Source of the DNA: Kribbella pratensis
GTDB taxonomy: Bacteria; Actinomycetota; Actinomycetes; Propionibacteriales; Kribbellaceae
Assembly (NCBI RefSeq): GCF_004365355.1
Contig: NZ_SODP01000001.1
Span: forward strand, 3,160,481-3,224,480
DNA: 64,000 nt
Reading direction: 5' to 3'
This document shows, in pieces, positions 52,642-62,028 of this stretch (its first letter is position 1; the number at the start of each line of letters is the position of its first letter). Both the position numbers and the translations under genes were made by a program. The notes under the pieces are model-generated. The model saw only the letters and a program-made list of their open reading frames with translations. It did not search any database and was not told the origin of the DNA.

Positions 52642-53474
52642 AGCGTCGTACCGGCGCCGGCCGGAGCATCGGGGTCGCGCTCATCCTGATCTGGTCCCTC
52701 GGGCCGATCTACTGGGCGATCAAGACCAGCCTGCAGACCGAGGCCGACGCACGCGCCAAGCCGGCCCACTACCTGCCGACGAACCCGACCTTGCAGAACT
52801 ACTCGGCCTTGCTGAGCGGCAACAGCGACATCGCGCCGCAGGTCCGCCGGTCGGCGGTGAACATCGTGATCGAGTGCGGTGCCGCGACGATCGTGACCGT
52901 CCTGCTCGCCACGCTGGCGGGATACGCCTTCGCGCGGATGCGGTTCCGCGGCCGGAACGTGCTGTTCTACGCGGTACTGGCGACGATGGCGTTCCCGGCG
53001 TACACCACGCTGATCCCGCTCTACCGGATCATGAGCACCTTCGGCCTGGTCAATACCTACACGGGCATCGTGCTGGTCTACGTCTCCGGCTTCGTGCCGC
53101 TGGCGACCTGGATCCTGCACAACTACTTCGCCAGTCTGCCGGTTGGGATCGAGGAGGCCGGTCTCGTCGACGGCGCCCGTCGCCTGCAGGTGCTGTGGCA
53201 TCTGCTGCTGCCGTTGGCGCGACCGGGCATCATCTCCACCGCTTTGATCACCTTCTTGTTCGCCTGGGGACAGTTCCTGTTCCCGCTCGTGCTGTCCAGC
53301 GATCTGTCCACCCAGCCGCTCACCGTCGTCATCGCCGCGCTGCAGGGACGGCACGTGGTCCCGTCGACGCTGCTGAACGCGGCCGGGGTACTGGCGATCA
53401 TCGTCCCGGCTGCGTTGGCGCTGGCGTTCAACCGCTACATCGTCAACGGCCTGCTGGCCGGCAGCACCAAGTGA
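52638..53474 (+). CDS. carbohydrate ABC permease, MalG type
   Basis: A 278-residue permease. The GTG at 52638 overlaps the preceding stop. The first membrane helix (SIGVALILIWSLGPIYWAIK) starts at about residue 9. The EAA loop (GIEEAGLVDGARRLQVLW) has Gly for the second Ala, a minor variation. Six hydrophobic segments are apparent. It is followed after 25 nt by the GH4 gene. Confidence 0.92.
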   Translation: MKRRTGAGRSIGVALILIWSLGPIYWAIKTSLQTEADARAKPAHYLPTNPTLQNYSALLSGNSDIAPQVRRSAVNIVIECGAATIVTVLLATLAGYAFARMRFRGRNVLFYAVLATMAFPAYTTLIPLYRIMSTFGLVNTYTGIVLVYVSGFVPLATWILHNYFASLPVGIEEAGLVDGARRLQVLWHLLLPLARPGIISTALITFLFAWGQFLFPLVLSSDLSTQPLTVVIAALQGRHVVPSTLLNAAGVLAIIVPAALALAFNRYIVNGLLAGSTK

Positions 53475-53499
53475 CACCGACTTTCTGAAGGGAAAATCC

Positions 53500-54864
53500 G
53501 TGAGTGAGAAGTCCATCGTCCTGATCGGCGCGGGCAGCACGGTGTTCACACCGGGGCTGATGACCGACCTCGCGTCCACCCGGACGTTCGATGGCTGGAC
53601 CGTCCATCTGGTCGACCTGAACGGCGAGGCCGCCGAGACCATGGCCCGGGTCGGCCGCAGGATCGCCGTAGAACGAGGAGCCGAGCTCGAGTTCGTCCCG
53701 CACACCGATCGGCGCGAAGCGTTGCCCGGGGCCCGTTTCGTCACCACCACGATCGCTGTCGGTGCCGCGGCGGGCTGGCGGGCCGATGTCGAGGTGCCGG
53801 CCAAGTACGGCATTGCCCAGACCGTCGGTGACAGCGTGGGGCCGGGCGGCGTCCTGCGGGCCTTGCGGCACATGCCCGAACTGGTAGCGATCGGCAACGA
53901 TGTCGCCGATCTGGCGCCGGACGCCCAGCTCATCAACTACTCCAACCCGCTGACCGCGAACGTCCGGGCGATCACCGCCGAGACGGGGCTGAAGGCCGTC
54001 GGACTGTGCCACGGCACCATGCACACGCTCTCGAAGCTGACCGCCGACCTGGGCTACCGCCCGGGTGAATTGAAGGCGGTCTTCGCCGGGCTGAACCATC
54101 TCTGCTGGCTGCTCGACCTCCGCCACGACACCGAGGACGCGTATCCGCTGCTGCGCAAATTCGTGGCCGAGCGCGCCGGCGGCATCGACGCGCCCTCGAC
54201 CAGCGAGGAAGGCGTGCACCTGCCGGTGTCGGCCGACCTGATGCGAACGTTCGGGCGCTACCCGGCGCCGGGCGACCGGCACGTCGCCGAGTTCTTCGGT
54301 GGGTACCTGCGAGCCGCGGACGGCAGCCCGGTCGACGAGGCAAACCTGCCCTGGGGCCTGCAGGGCGGCCGGGATGCCACCATGCGGTACATCGGCCAGA
54401 AGGACGACCTGTGGGAGAACCTGCACGCCCAGGCCGACGGCAAGGCACCGCTCCCCCGGACCGACAACCAGGAGGCGGAGCGCCTGGTGGCGATCGCCGA
54501 GGCCATCGTCACCGGCAAGGACCATGTCGAGCTGGCGGTGAACCTGCCGAACGAGGGCAAGATCCCCAACCTGCCGTCGACCGCGGTCGTCGAGGTCCCG
54601 GCTGTGGTCGGCGCCGCCGGCATCATCGGCCTCGGGGTCGGCGCGTTGCCGGACGGGATCGCGGCCGTCCTGGCGGCACGGGCGCAGCAGCAGGAGATCA
54701 CTGTCCGCGCGGCGCTGACCGGCGACCGCTCGCTCGCGTTGCAGGCGTTGGTCCTGGACCCGCTCGTCGGCGGGCTCACCGTCGCGAGCGGCATCCTCGA
54801 CGACGCGATCAAGGCCCACGGCCCGTTGCTGGACCGCTTTGCCGCGAACGAGGTCGCCGCGTGA
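53500..54864 (+). CDS. GH4-family NAD-dependent glycosidase
   Basis: A 454-residue member of glycoside hydrolase family 4. The NAD site is GAGSTVFTPGL (10-20); NYSNP (146-150) and the metal ligands C170 (in CHGTMH) and H200 (in GLNH) are standard. GH4 enzymes cleave alpha- or beta-glycosides, including 6-phospho sugars and alpha-galactosides, by oxidation at C3. The start is GTG with GAAGGGA upstream. It is followed by the SIS gene with an overlapping GTGA start. It is cytosolic and acts on imported sugars. Confidence 0.92.
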   Translation: MSEKSIVLIGAGSTVFTPGLMTDLASTRTFDGWTVHLVDLNGEAAETMARVGRRIAVERGAELEFVPHTDRREALPGARFVTTTIAVGAAAGWRADVEVPAKYGIAQTVGDSVGPGGVLRALRHMPELVAIGNDVADLAPDAQLINYSNPLTANVRAITAETGLKAVGLCHGTMHTLSKLTADLGYRPGELKAVFAGLNHLCWLLDLRHDTEDAYPLLRKFVAERAGGIDAPSTSEEGVHLPVSADLMRTFGRYPAPGDRHVAEFFGGYLRAADGSPVDEANLPWGLQGGRDATMRYIGQKDDLWENLHAQADGKAPLPRTDNQEAERLVAIAEAIVTGKDHVELAVNLPNEGKIPNLPSTAVVEVPAVVGAAGIIGLGVGALPDGIAAVLAARAQQQEITVRAALTGDRSLALQALVLDPLVGGLTVASGILDDAIKAHGPLLDRFAANEVAA

Positions 54865-55955
54865 CCGTCACCTATCAAGAGGTTCTGCAGCAACCCTCCG
54901 TCTGGCGTGAGGCGGCCGCGATGCTGGCGGCCAGGTCGGACGAGGTCGCCGCGTTCCTCAAGCCGCTGCTCGCCCGGCCGGACCTGCGGATCGTGCTGAC
55001 CGGCGCCGGTACGTCGGCGTTCGCCGGCGAGGTGCTGGCCCCGGCGCTCTCGCGGAAGTTGCGGCGCCGGGTCGAGGCGATCGCGACCACCGACATCGTC
55101 TCGAACCCGCGGGAGATGTTCGCCGAGGACGTGCCGACCCTGCTGGTCTCGTTCGCCCGCTCCGGCGACAGCCCGGAGAGCGTCGCCGCCACCGAACTGG
55201 CGACGACCTGCCTGCGCGCGGTCCATCAGCTCGTCATCACCTGCAACGCGGACGGCCGGCTGGCCCGCGAACACCAGGACGCTGCCTCGTCGCTCGTACT
55301 GTTGATGCCGTCGGCAACCAATGACCGGGGCTTCGCAATGACGTCGAGCTTTACCTCGATGCTGCTGACCGCCTGGCTGGCGCTGGCCTCGGACGAGAAC
55401 ATCCAGCTGACCGATCAGCTCGCCACCGCGGCCGAGCAGGTCCTCGCCCGCGCGGACGACGTGGCGCGGTATGCCGATCGTGGCTACGAACGGATCGTCT
55501 ACCTCGGCAGCGGCGCTCTCGGCGGCCTGGCTCGGGAGTCGGCGCTGAAGCTCCTCGAACTCACCGCGGGCAAGGTGATCAGCTACTTCGACACCCCACT
55601 CGGCTTCCGGCACGGACCGAAGGCCGTCCTCGGCGAGCGGACCCTCGCGGTCGTCTACCTGTCCAACGATCCCTACACCCGCCGGTACGACGAGGACATC
55701 GCGGCCGAACTCCAGACGGCGATCAGCCCGGAGAACGTGCTGATCGTCGACGCGCAATCCTCCGACGACGCGTGGCACGTCGATGGTGTGGCCGCTGTGA
55801 ACGACGCCTTGCTCGCATTGCCGTACGTCGTCATCGCCCAGCTGCTCGCATTGCGCTTCTCGGTCGCGCTCGGCCGGATGCCGGACAACCCGTTCCCCGA
55901 CGGCGAGGTCAACCGCGTGGTCCAGGGCGTCAGCATCCACCCGCTCGAGCCATGA
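54861..55955 (+). CDS. SIS-domain sugar isomerase/deglycase
   Basis: A 364-residue protein with two SIS domains. The sites are VLTGAGTSAFAGE (about 47-59) and VYLGSGALGGLARES (about 213-227), the pattern of AgaS- and GlmS-type enzymes, with PLGFRHGPKAVL in the second. The family isomerises or deaminates aminosugar phosphates or cleaves glycated amines. GTG at 54861 overlaps the GH4 stop. It is followed by the kinase gene (ATGA overlap). The exact substrate is not known. Confidence 0.9.
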   Translation: MTVTYQEVLQQPSVWREAAAMLAARSDEVAAFLKPLLARPDLRIVLTGAGTSAFAGEVLAPALSRKLRRRVEAIATTDIVSNPREMFAEDVPTLLVSFARSGDSPESVAATELATTCLRAVHQLVITCNADGRLAREHQDAASSLVLLMPSATNDRGFAMTSSFTSMLLTAWLALASDENIQLTDQLATAAEQVLARADDVARYADRGYERIVYLGSGALGGLARESALKLLELTAGKVISYFDTPLGFRHGPKAVLGERTLAVVYLSNDPYTRRYDEDIAAELQTAISPENVLIVDAQSSDDAWHVDGVAAVNDALLALPYVVIAQLLALRFSVALGRMPDNPFPDGEVNRVVQGVSIHPLEP

Positions 55956-56375
55956 CCATCTACCTGGGTGTAGACGGCGGCGGTTCAGGTACGGTGCTCT
56001 GCCTCGTCACCGCCGCAGGCGAGGTGATCGCCGAGGCGGACGCACCCAGCTGCTACTACCTCGACACAAGCTCCGGCGAAGGAGCCGAGCTGGTCGAGCG
56101 CGTACTGGTCGAGGCCGTGGCTCATGTCTGCGCGCTGGCCGGCGTCCGGCCCGCCGACATCACCTACGCGTTCTTCGGACTACCGGCGTACGGCGAAGTG
56201 AGCGCGGACGTGCCCACGCTCGACGCGGCGCCACGGTCCGCGCTCGGGCACGACCGGTACCGCTGTGACAACGACATGGTCTGCGGCTGGGCCGGTTCAC
56301 TCGCCTTGGCCGACGGCATCAACGTGATCAGCGGCACCGGTTCGATGACGTACGGCCGCCGCGGCGACAGAACGG
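55952..56375 (+). pseudogene. truncated BadF/BadG-type sugar kinase
   Basis: The first 141 codons are a clear BadF/BadG/BcrA ATPase (N-acetylglucosamine kinase type): YLGVDGGGSGTVLCLV at the start and NVISGTGSMTYG at about residue 130. The match ends near 56375 at GRRGDRTGR, where the DNA changes to an inverted SBP gene. The frame stays open to 56572, but the extra residues are out of family. A full kinase has about 300 residues. The phosphorylation function is therefore lost, unless a separate copy exists. Confidence 0.78.
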
Positions 56376-56810
56376 GTAGATCTGGGCTTTGTCCTCGTGG
56401 CCGGCGTACAGCTTGGTCGCCTCGAACAGCCGGCGTTCGTAGCCCGCCTGGGAGTACAGGTCAGTGCCGATCGCCTCGGAGTTCCGGAACTGGGCGGTGT
56501 TGTTGTACTGCGCCAGCGCGCCCCAGCCGGAGTTCAGGGGTTTCGATCCTGGCTTCTGCGGAATCTGCTTGAACACCGGCTTCAGCGACTTGTCGAGCGC
56601 GACATCCCCGGCGCCAGGCTTGGTCCAGCCTTTGCCCTCCATGCCGAACTGGCCGTTGATCTGACCTTGCTCGGTGAAGATGTAGTCAAGCATCTTGATC
56701 GCCTGGATCTGCTCCTCCTGGGTCGCCTTGGAGGTGAGGACGAAGGTCGCGCCGGGGACGCTCGGGAAGGTGTAGCCGGTGTAGTTCGCCCAGCGGGACG
56801 GCGGCTCCGC
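56375..56810 (-). pseudogene. internal fragment of a binding-protein gene
   Basis: On the minus strand about 145 codons read without a stop: RWANYTGYTFPSVPGATFVL, then KATQEEQIQAIKMLDYIFTEQG and a later YAGHEDKAQIYPF. This is the middle to C-terminal part of a YtcQ/LplA-like extracellular sugar-binding protein. It has no signal peptide or start with a ribosome site, and both ends are cut by unrelated genes. It is a rearranged fragment. Confidence 0.75.
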
Positions 56811-57929
56811 TCACCGCCAGGCGCATCTGCTGCCGGTGACATGGCAGCTCAACGGCTGGCCAGTTCTCGGCGGCGCGACCGACGCCGCGGGGCTGGGCAC
56901 GATGGTGTGGACCGCGCCGAAGCCGCTCGTCCGCGACATCGAGAAGTACACGTCCGGGAACTGGACCTATCCAGGCACACCCACCGCCCAACCGCGCACC
57001 TACCCCATCACCAGCCCGCAGGGCAGTGACGAATTCGTCAGTCCGACGCTGGATCGGAGGTGGCTGTGGAACCACCAGCCGAGAGCCGGCTACTGGAGCC
57101 TGACCGAACGCCCCGGATGGCTGCGCCTGAAGGCGTTCGGCACTGTCGGCGGGAACGCCTCGTTCTTCCGTGCGGGGAACACGCTGCACCAGCGTCACCT
57201 GCGCTCAGAACAGACACAGGTCACCGCCGGTCTTGACATCACCCACATGACCAGCGGCCAACGCGCCGGACTGGCCCACTTCAACGGCGGCACGGCGCAC
57301 AACGCCATCGCCGTACAGAAGACCGGCACAGTCACCCGCATCATCACCGAGGACAACGATCTGGTCAGACCGGTCGCCACGGTGCCGGTCGGCGTCATCA
57401 CCGTGGATCTCATAGCCCGCACCGGCGCGGACCAGACGCTCACCTACTACCACAGCCTCGACGGCGGAACGACCTTCGCCCGTGCTGGGGCCGAGATGAC
57501 ACTGACCCCATTCGGCGGCTACCGCGGCGACCGCGTCGGAATCTTCACCCACAACGACTTCCTGCCGAATCCGGCTCCGACGGCGATCACGATCGCGACG
57601 GCCGTCCTCCCGGGTGCGTGGACGCAGACTTCTTCCGATACTCCGCATCCGTCCCGCGAGTGGAAGGCGGAGCCTTTCTGCAGACCGGCGAGTTGTCCTT
57701 CACCAGCGGCAATGGGAGCGGGCCGATCAGGCTGTACCGCTATGACGCCGCCGGGGCCCGGCACCTGGTCCCGGCCGACCGACTGCGCTTCACCGTCGCC
57801 GACCCCGCCGTCGCGGCAGTCGTCGACGGTCTCGTCCGGCCCAACGGCACCGGCACCACCGTCATCACCGTCCACTACGAAGACAGACCCTATGTGATGG
57901 ACATCGCAGTGACCCTGGCCCGACAGTGA
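56810..57929 (+). pseudogene. C-terminal part of a GH43-like xylosidase, frameshifted
   Basis: From about 56810 the plus strand reads HLLPVTWQLNGWPVLGG, a GH43 catalytic-domain end, then a beta-xylosidase C-terminal concanavalin-like domain (SPTLDRRWLWNHQP; LIARTGADQTLTYYHS). At 57617/57618 one base is missing: the next frame gives VDADFFRYSASVP and then an Ig-like tail ending in RPYVMDIAVTLARQ. The N-terminal catalytic domain is absent. GH43 enzymes act on arabinoxylans. This copy cannot be active. Confidence 0.75.
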
Positions 57930-57995
57930 GAACGCCTCGAAGCGGGTCATCCCGCAGATCCGGCCGCCGGCAAGGGTGGACGAAGAACGGCTGTT

Positions 57996-59066
57996 TCAAC
58001 GCCTTGCCGGCTTTGGGAGCGGGCCGGCGGAATCGCGGATGACCACGTGGACGCCCATCACGGTGTGCTGACTCATGGCGTGCCGGTCGCGGTTGAGCGC
58101 GTGGCGTACGGCGGTCCGGCCGAGTTCTTCGTAGTCCACGTGGACCGTGGTCAACATGGGTGTGAGATCGGTGGCCAGTGGGATGTCGTCGTACCCGACC
58201 ACGGAGATGTCCTCGGGTACTCGGAGGCCGGCTTCGCGTAGCGCGACCAGCACTCCGCTCGCCACGACGTCGGTTGCGGCGAAGATGGCGGTGAACTTGC
58301 GGCCGGCGGCGAGGAGATCCCGGGTGGCGCGGTATCCGGATTGGCGGTCGAAGGTGATCGCGACTGCCTGCTGCGACGGCGCCGACAGCTGGTGTGCTTG
58401 ATGCGCGCGCTCGAAGCCGCGGAGGCGTCCGTCAATGGTGGTGTGGCCGGGTTCGCCGGCACCCATGAACACGATGTCGCGATGCCCGAGGGAGATGAGG
58501 TAGCTGGTGATGGCGTAGGCGCCGCCTTCGTTGTCGTACTCGACGACTGTCGCGGGTACGTCGGGGCCTAGCGGCGGACGGCCGCACAGCACCAGGCGGG
58601 AGCCGGATTTGTCCAGGGCCCGGGCGATCTGGGTCATCCGCTCGAGGTAGGTTCGGCTGTTGGTGCCGCCGCCGACCAGGACCACCGCCTCGGCCTGCTG
58701 CTCGCGCATCAGTTCGATGAGTTCGAGCTCGCGTTCGGGATCGCCGTGTGTGGTGCAGACCAGGCACAGCCGGCCCTCGGCCGTGGCCTGCTGTTCGACG
58801 CCTTGACCTACGTACGCGAAGGAGGGGCCGACCAGGTCATGGACGATGAAGGCCACGGTCTTGGTACCGCCGCCGCCCAGGGCCCGGGCCTGGGCGTTGA
58901 TGACGTAGTCGAGTTCGCGGACTGCCTTCATCACGCGTGCGCGTGTCGCGGTCGAGACAGGATAGTTGCCGGCGAGCACCCGGGAGACGGTGGTGGCGGA
59001 CACGCCGGACGAAGCTGCAACGTCCTTGACTGTTGGGCGGTCCCCGGATGCCGGTTGTCGTGCCAC
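57996..59066 (-). CDS. LacI-family regulator
   Basis: A 356-residue regulator. The N-terminal helix-turn-helix is TVKDVAASSGVSATTVSRVLAG, followed by the LacI hinge and a sugar-binding periplasmic-type domain (VAFIVHDLVGPSF, later DDIPLATDLTPMLTTV). The start is GTG at 59064-59066, with GAAAGGGG upstream. It is the last gene of the leftward operon that begins with the SBP at 62029-63342, and probably controls the operators at 63392 and 63481. Confidence 0.9.
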   Translation of the reverse strand: MARQPASGDRPTVKDVAASSGVSATTVSRVLAGNYPVSTATRARVMKAVRELDYVINAQARALGGGGTKTVAFIVHDLVGPSFAYVGQGVEQQATAEGRLCLVCTTHGDPERELELIELMREQQAEAVVLVGGGTNSRTYLERMTQIARALDKSGSRLVLCGRPPLGPDVPATVVEYDNEGGAYAITSYLISLGHRDIVFMGAGEPGHTTIDGRLRGFERAHQAHQLSAPSQQAVAITFDRQSGYRATRDLLAAGRKFTAIFAATDVVASGVLVALREAGLRVPEDISVVGYDDIPLATDLTPMLTTVHVDYEELGRTAVRHALNRDRHAMSQHTVMGVHVVIRDSAGPLPKPARR

Positions 59067-59109
59067 CAAGGCCCCTTTCGGAGGTGCTGGAATTGTGGTC
59101 CACGATAGA

Positions 59110-60117
59110 TCAGGCGACCCGGTCCAGATCAGAGGCCGCGATCGCGTGCGCGAACGGGCGGCCGTCGAGGATGCGTTCGAGTTCCCCGATGATGCAGTCG
59201 CCCATGCGGGCAAGTTCGTTGCCGTGCGAGCCCGCGATGTGCGGTGTCAGGAAGACGTTGGGCAGCTCCCAGAGTGGGGAGCCGGCCGGCTGCGGCTCAG
59301 GCTCGGTCACGTCGAGTACGGCGTACAACCGACTGGCCTCGAGGTGCCCGATCAGCGCATCGGTGTCGACGAGACTGCCGCGGGCGGTGTTGATCAGAGT
59401 CGCTCCGTCCCGCATCAGCGTGAGCTGTTCGGCTCCGACGAGGCGATCGGTCTGCGGATTCGCCGGAGCATGCACGCTGACGACGTCGCTGATGCGCAGC
59501 AACGTGTCCAGATCGACCAGCCGTACGCCGAGCTCGCCGGCGGTGGCAGCGTCGACGTACGGGTCGAACATGCACACTTCCAGATCGAACGGACGGAGCA
59601 GTTCGATGACGCGCCGACCGATCCGGGAGGCGCCGATCACTCCGATCGTCCGGCCGTAGTTCCCCACGCCTCGCCGTACTTCGGCCAGGGTGAAGTGTCT
59701 GGTGGCGTGGTACTGGTCGCGGAGACGGAAGACGTCCTTGCCGGCGAACAGGATCGCGGCAACGGTGTACTCGGCCACCGGTACGGCGTTCGCCGCGGCG
59801 GCTGAGGTGATCGCCAGACCGCGTTCCCAGCATGCCGGAGACAAGAGGGCCTTGACCGAGCCCGCAGTGTGCAGGATCGCCCGCAGCTGCGGTGCCGCGT
59901 CGAGGACGTCCGCGGTGATCGGTGGGCAGCCCCATCCGGTGATCAGGAACTCGGTCGAGGCCAGGGCGGCTCGGATGTCATCGGTGTCGAACCGCTCGGC
60001 GACGACGGTCTGGTCGACTCGCACTAGTCGCTGCAGCCGGTGCATGGACCGTGGTGGGTACAGGTCCGGCAGATGCTGTGCACCGAGGGCGAAAAGTGCC
60101 GCGGGGCGGTCGGCCAC
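59110..60117 (-). CDS. D-isomer 2-hydroxyacid dehydrogenase
   Basis: A 335-residue NAD-dependent dehydrogenase. The cofactor motif is IGVIGASRIGRRV; the catalytic Arg lies in NTARGSLVD, the Glu in the ELPNV region, and the His in TPHIAGSHGNE. The family reduces or oxidises 2-keto/2-hydroxy acids, such as hydroxypyruvate and glyoxylate. The gene is in an operon with the sugar importer, so it may act on a sugar acid degradation product. Confidence 0.88.
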   Translation of the reverse strand: MADRPAALFALGAQHLPDLYPPRSMHRLQRLVRVDQTVVAERFDTDDIRAALASTEFLITGWGCPPITADVLDAAPQLRAILHTAGSVKALLSPACWERGLAITSAAAANAVPVAEYTVAAILFAGKDVFRLRDQYHATRHFTLAEVRRGVGNYGRTIGVIGASRIGRRVIELLRPFDLEVCMFDPYVDAATAGELGVRLVDLDTLLRISDVVSVHAPANPQTDRLVGAEQLTLMRDGATLINTARGSLVDTDALIGHLEASRLYAVLDVTEPEPQPAGSPLWELPNVFLTPHIAGSHGNELARMGDCIIGELERILDGRPFAHAIAASDLDRVA

Positions 60118-60143
60118 GGGCTCCTCCGTTCATGAGTGGAAAG

Positions 60144-61040
60144 CTATTTCAGGCTGCCGAGCGTGATGCCGGAGCGCCAGTACCGCTGCATGGACAGCAT
60201 CAGGGCGACGATCGGGATGAGTGAGACGATCGCGCCGACGATGACCAGTCCGGTCAGGTCGACGGAGCGGTCCATCTTGATGTTCAGCCAGGAGTACAGG
60301 CCGAGCATGACGGTCCATTTCTGTTCGCCGCGCAGGAACACCAGCGGACCGAAGAACGAGTTCCACGAGCCGACGAACCCGAGCAGGAAGATGGTCGCCG
60401 AGCCGGTTGTCATCAACCGGGCGCCGATGGTGAAGAAGGCACGGTACTCGCCGGCGCCGTCCACCCGGGCCGCTTCGAGCAGCTCGGGCGGAATGGCGCC
60501 TTCGGCGTACACCTTGGCCAGGTAGACGGAGAACGCGCTGAAGAAGTGCGGCACGATGATCGCCCAGGGCGTGTCGACGATGTGCAACCGGGTGTAGAGC
60601 AGGAACGACGGGATGGTCAGCAGGGCGCCGGGGATCAGGAATGAGGCGATGATGCAGCCCATCAGGATGCCGCGGCCGCGGAACTGATACATGGCCAGGG
60701 CGTAGCCGCAGGCCACGCAGAGGACGGTCATACCGACGGTGCCGGCGACGCCGTAGACGAGAGTGTTGGCCAGCCAGCGCAGGAAGATGCCGTCGTGGTA
60801 GGTGAAGAGGTCGCGGGTGTTGTCGAAGAGGTGGAAGTCGGCGAACCACAGGCCGTTGGTGGTGTAGAGGTCGCGCTGGCTCTTCGTCGCGGAGACGATC
60901 AGGAACCACACGGGGGCGATCGAGTAGATGAGGAACAGGACGAGGCCCGTCCAAACCAGGGTCCTGGAGAGCCGGGACGGATGGTGGCCGGCCGGCAGGT
61001 CGTCGTCGTACCGGCGTGCGCGGGCATCAGTCGTTGTCAT
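60144..61040 (-). CDS. carbohydrate ABC permease, MalG type
   Basis: A 298-residue permease. ATG at 61038-61040 overlaps the MalF-type stop as ATGA. After a polar N-terminus the first membrane helix is LVWTGLVLFLIYSIAPVWFL; the EAA loop is ELLEAARVDGAGEYRAFF near residue 195. It partners with the gene at 61037-62002. Confidence 0.92.
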   Translation of the reverse strand: MTTTDARARRYDDDLPAGHHPSRLSRTLVWTGLVLFLIYSIAPVWFLIVSATKSQRDLYTTNGLWFADFHLFDNTRDLFTYHDGIFLRWLANTLVYGVAGTVGMTVLCVACGYALAMYQFRGRGILMGCIIASFLIPGALLTIPSFLLYTRLHIVDTPWAIIVPHFFSAFSVYLAKVYAEGAIPPELLEAARVDGAGEYRAFFTIGARLMTTGSATIFLLGFVGSWNSFFGPLVFLRGEQKWTVMLGLYSWLNIKMDRSVDLTGLVIVGAIVSLIPIVALMLSMQRYWRSGITLGSLK

Positions 61041-62002
61041 CTGGGGGCCCTGTTCGTCAGTTTGTAGAAGGTCGCCGAGACCAGGCCGACCACGAGCGCG
61101 AGCACGATCGACAGCGCCGCGGCGTAGTTGAAGTCGCCGACCGCGAAGGCCTGGTTGTAGATGGTCATGATCGGGGTGAAGTCCTTGGTGACGGTCTCCG
61201 GTGTCATCGAGCGGAACAGCAGCGGCTCGCTGAAGATCTGCAGGGTTCCGATGATGCCGAGAACGCTCACCAGGACGAGCGATCGCCGGACGTAGGGCAC
61301 CTTGATCGACCAGGCGATGCGCCACTCGGACGCGCCGTCGACGCGCGCGCTGTCGAAGATGTCGCGCGGCACGGCCTGCAGAGCGCCGTACACGATCAGC
61401 ATGTTGAAGCCGATGCTGCCCCACGCCATCAGGTTGCCGACCGACACCCAGATCAACTCGCTGCTGTAGAAGTTCGCGTTGATCCCGAACAGCTTGAAGA
61501 ACGGCGTGAGCGGACCGACGGCAGGGCTGTAGAGATAGATCCAGATCAAGGTGGCGACGATGCCCGGGCTCATGTATGGCACGAGCATCGCGATCCGGAG
61601 TTTCCCGGCGACCCGGCGGCGGACTGAGTCGAGCAACAACGCCAGGGCGAGGCTGGTGGCCTGGATCAGCGGGATGACGACGATCGCGAACAGCGCGACG
61701 CGCCACAGGCTGCCCCAGAACTTCACGTCGTGCAGCGCGCGGTCGAAGTTCTCGAACCCACTGAAGCTGACGGTCTTTTCGCCGAAGCCGAGTCCGGAGC
61801 TCTTCGAGCTGTAGAGGCTCTTACTCAGCGCCATGATCACCGGAACCACTGTGAAGACCACAAATCCCGCGAAGAACGGCACCGTGAACGACGCGCCCTT
61901 CAGTTCGACCGTACGTCGCCATCGCCGGCCGGGGGCATCGACGGCCCCGCTCTGCTCCGCCGCCGGTGGAGCCAACGGGTTCTGCTTCAGATCCAGGGAC
62001 AT
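61037..62002 (-). CDS. carbohydrate ABC permease, MalF type
   Basis: A 321-residue permease. The start at 62000-62002 is set by AAGGAG five bases upstream and by MSLDLKQNPLAPPAA as a natural cytoplasmic N-terminus. The first membrane helix is ASFTVPFFAGFVVFTVVPVI; the EAA loop is RDIFDSARVDGASEWRIAW (Ser for the second Ala). It follows the SBP gene after 26 nt. Confidence 0.9.
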   Translation of the reverse strand: MSLDLKQNPLAPPAAEQSGAVDAPGRRWRRTVELKGASFTVPFFAGFVVFTVVPVIMALSKSLYSSKSSGLGFGEKTVSFSGFENFDRALHDVKFWGSLWRVALFAIVVIPLIQATSLALALLLDSVRRRVAGKLRIAMLVPYMSPGIVATLIWIYLYSPAVGPLTPFFKLFGINANFYSSELIWVSVGNLMAWGSIGFNMLIVYGALQAVPRDIFDSARVDGASEWRIAWSIKVPYVRRSLVLVSVLGIIGTLQIFSEPLLFRSMTPETVTKDFTPIMTIYNQAFAVGDFNYAAALSIVLALVVGLVSATFYKLTNRAPR

Positions 62003-62028
62003 CCGCACTCCTTCTCGCCGTGGACGGG

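Noticed and set aside
55900..58000. Search for an insertion sequence or target duplication at the rearranged junctions
   Set aside because: No transposase fragment, terminal inverted repeat or flanking duplication is visible, so a mobile-element origin cannot be supported.
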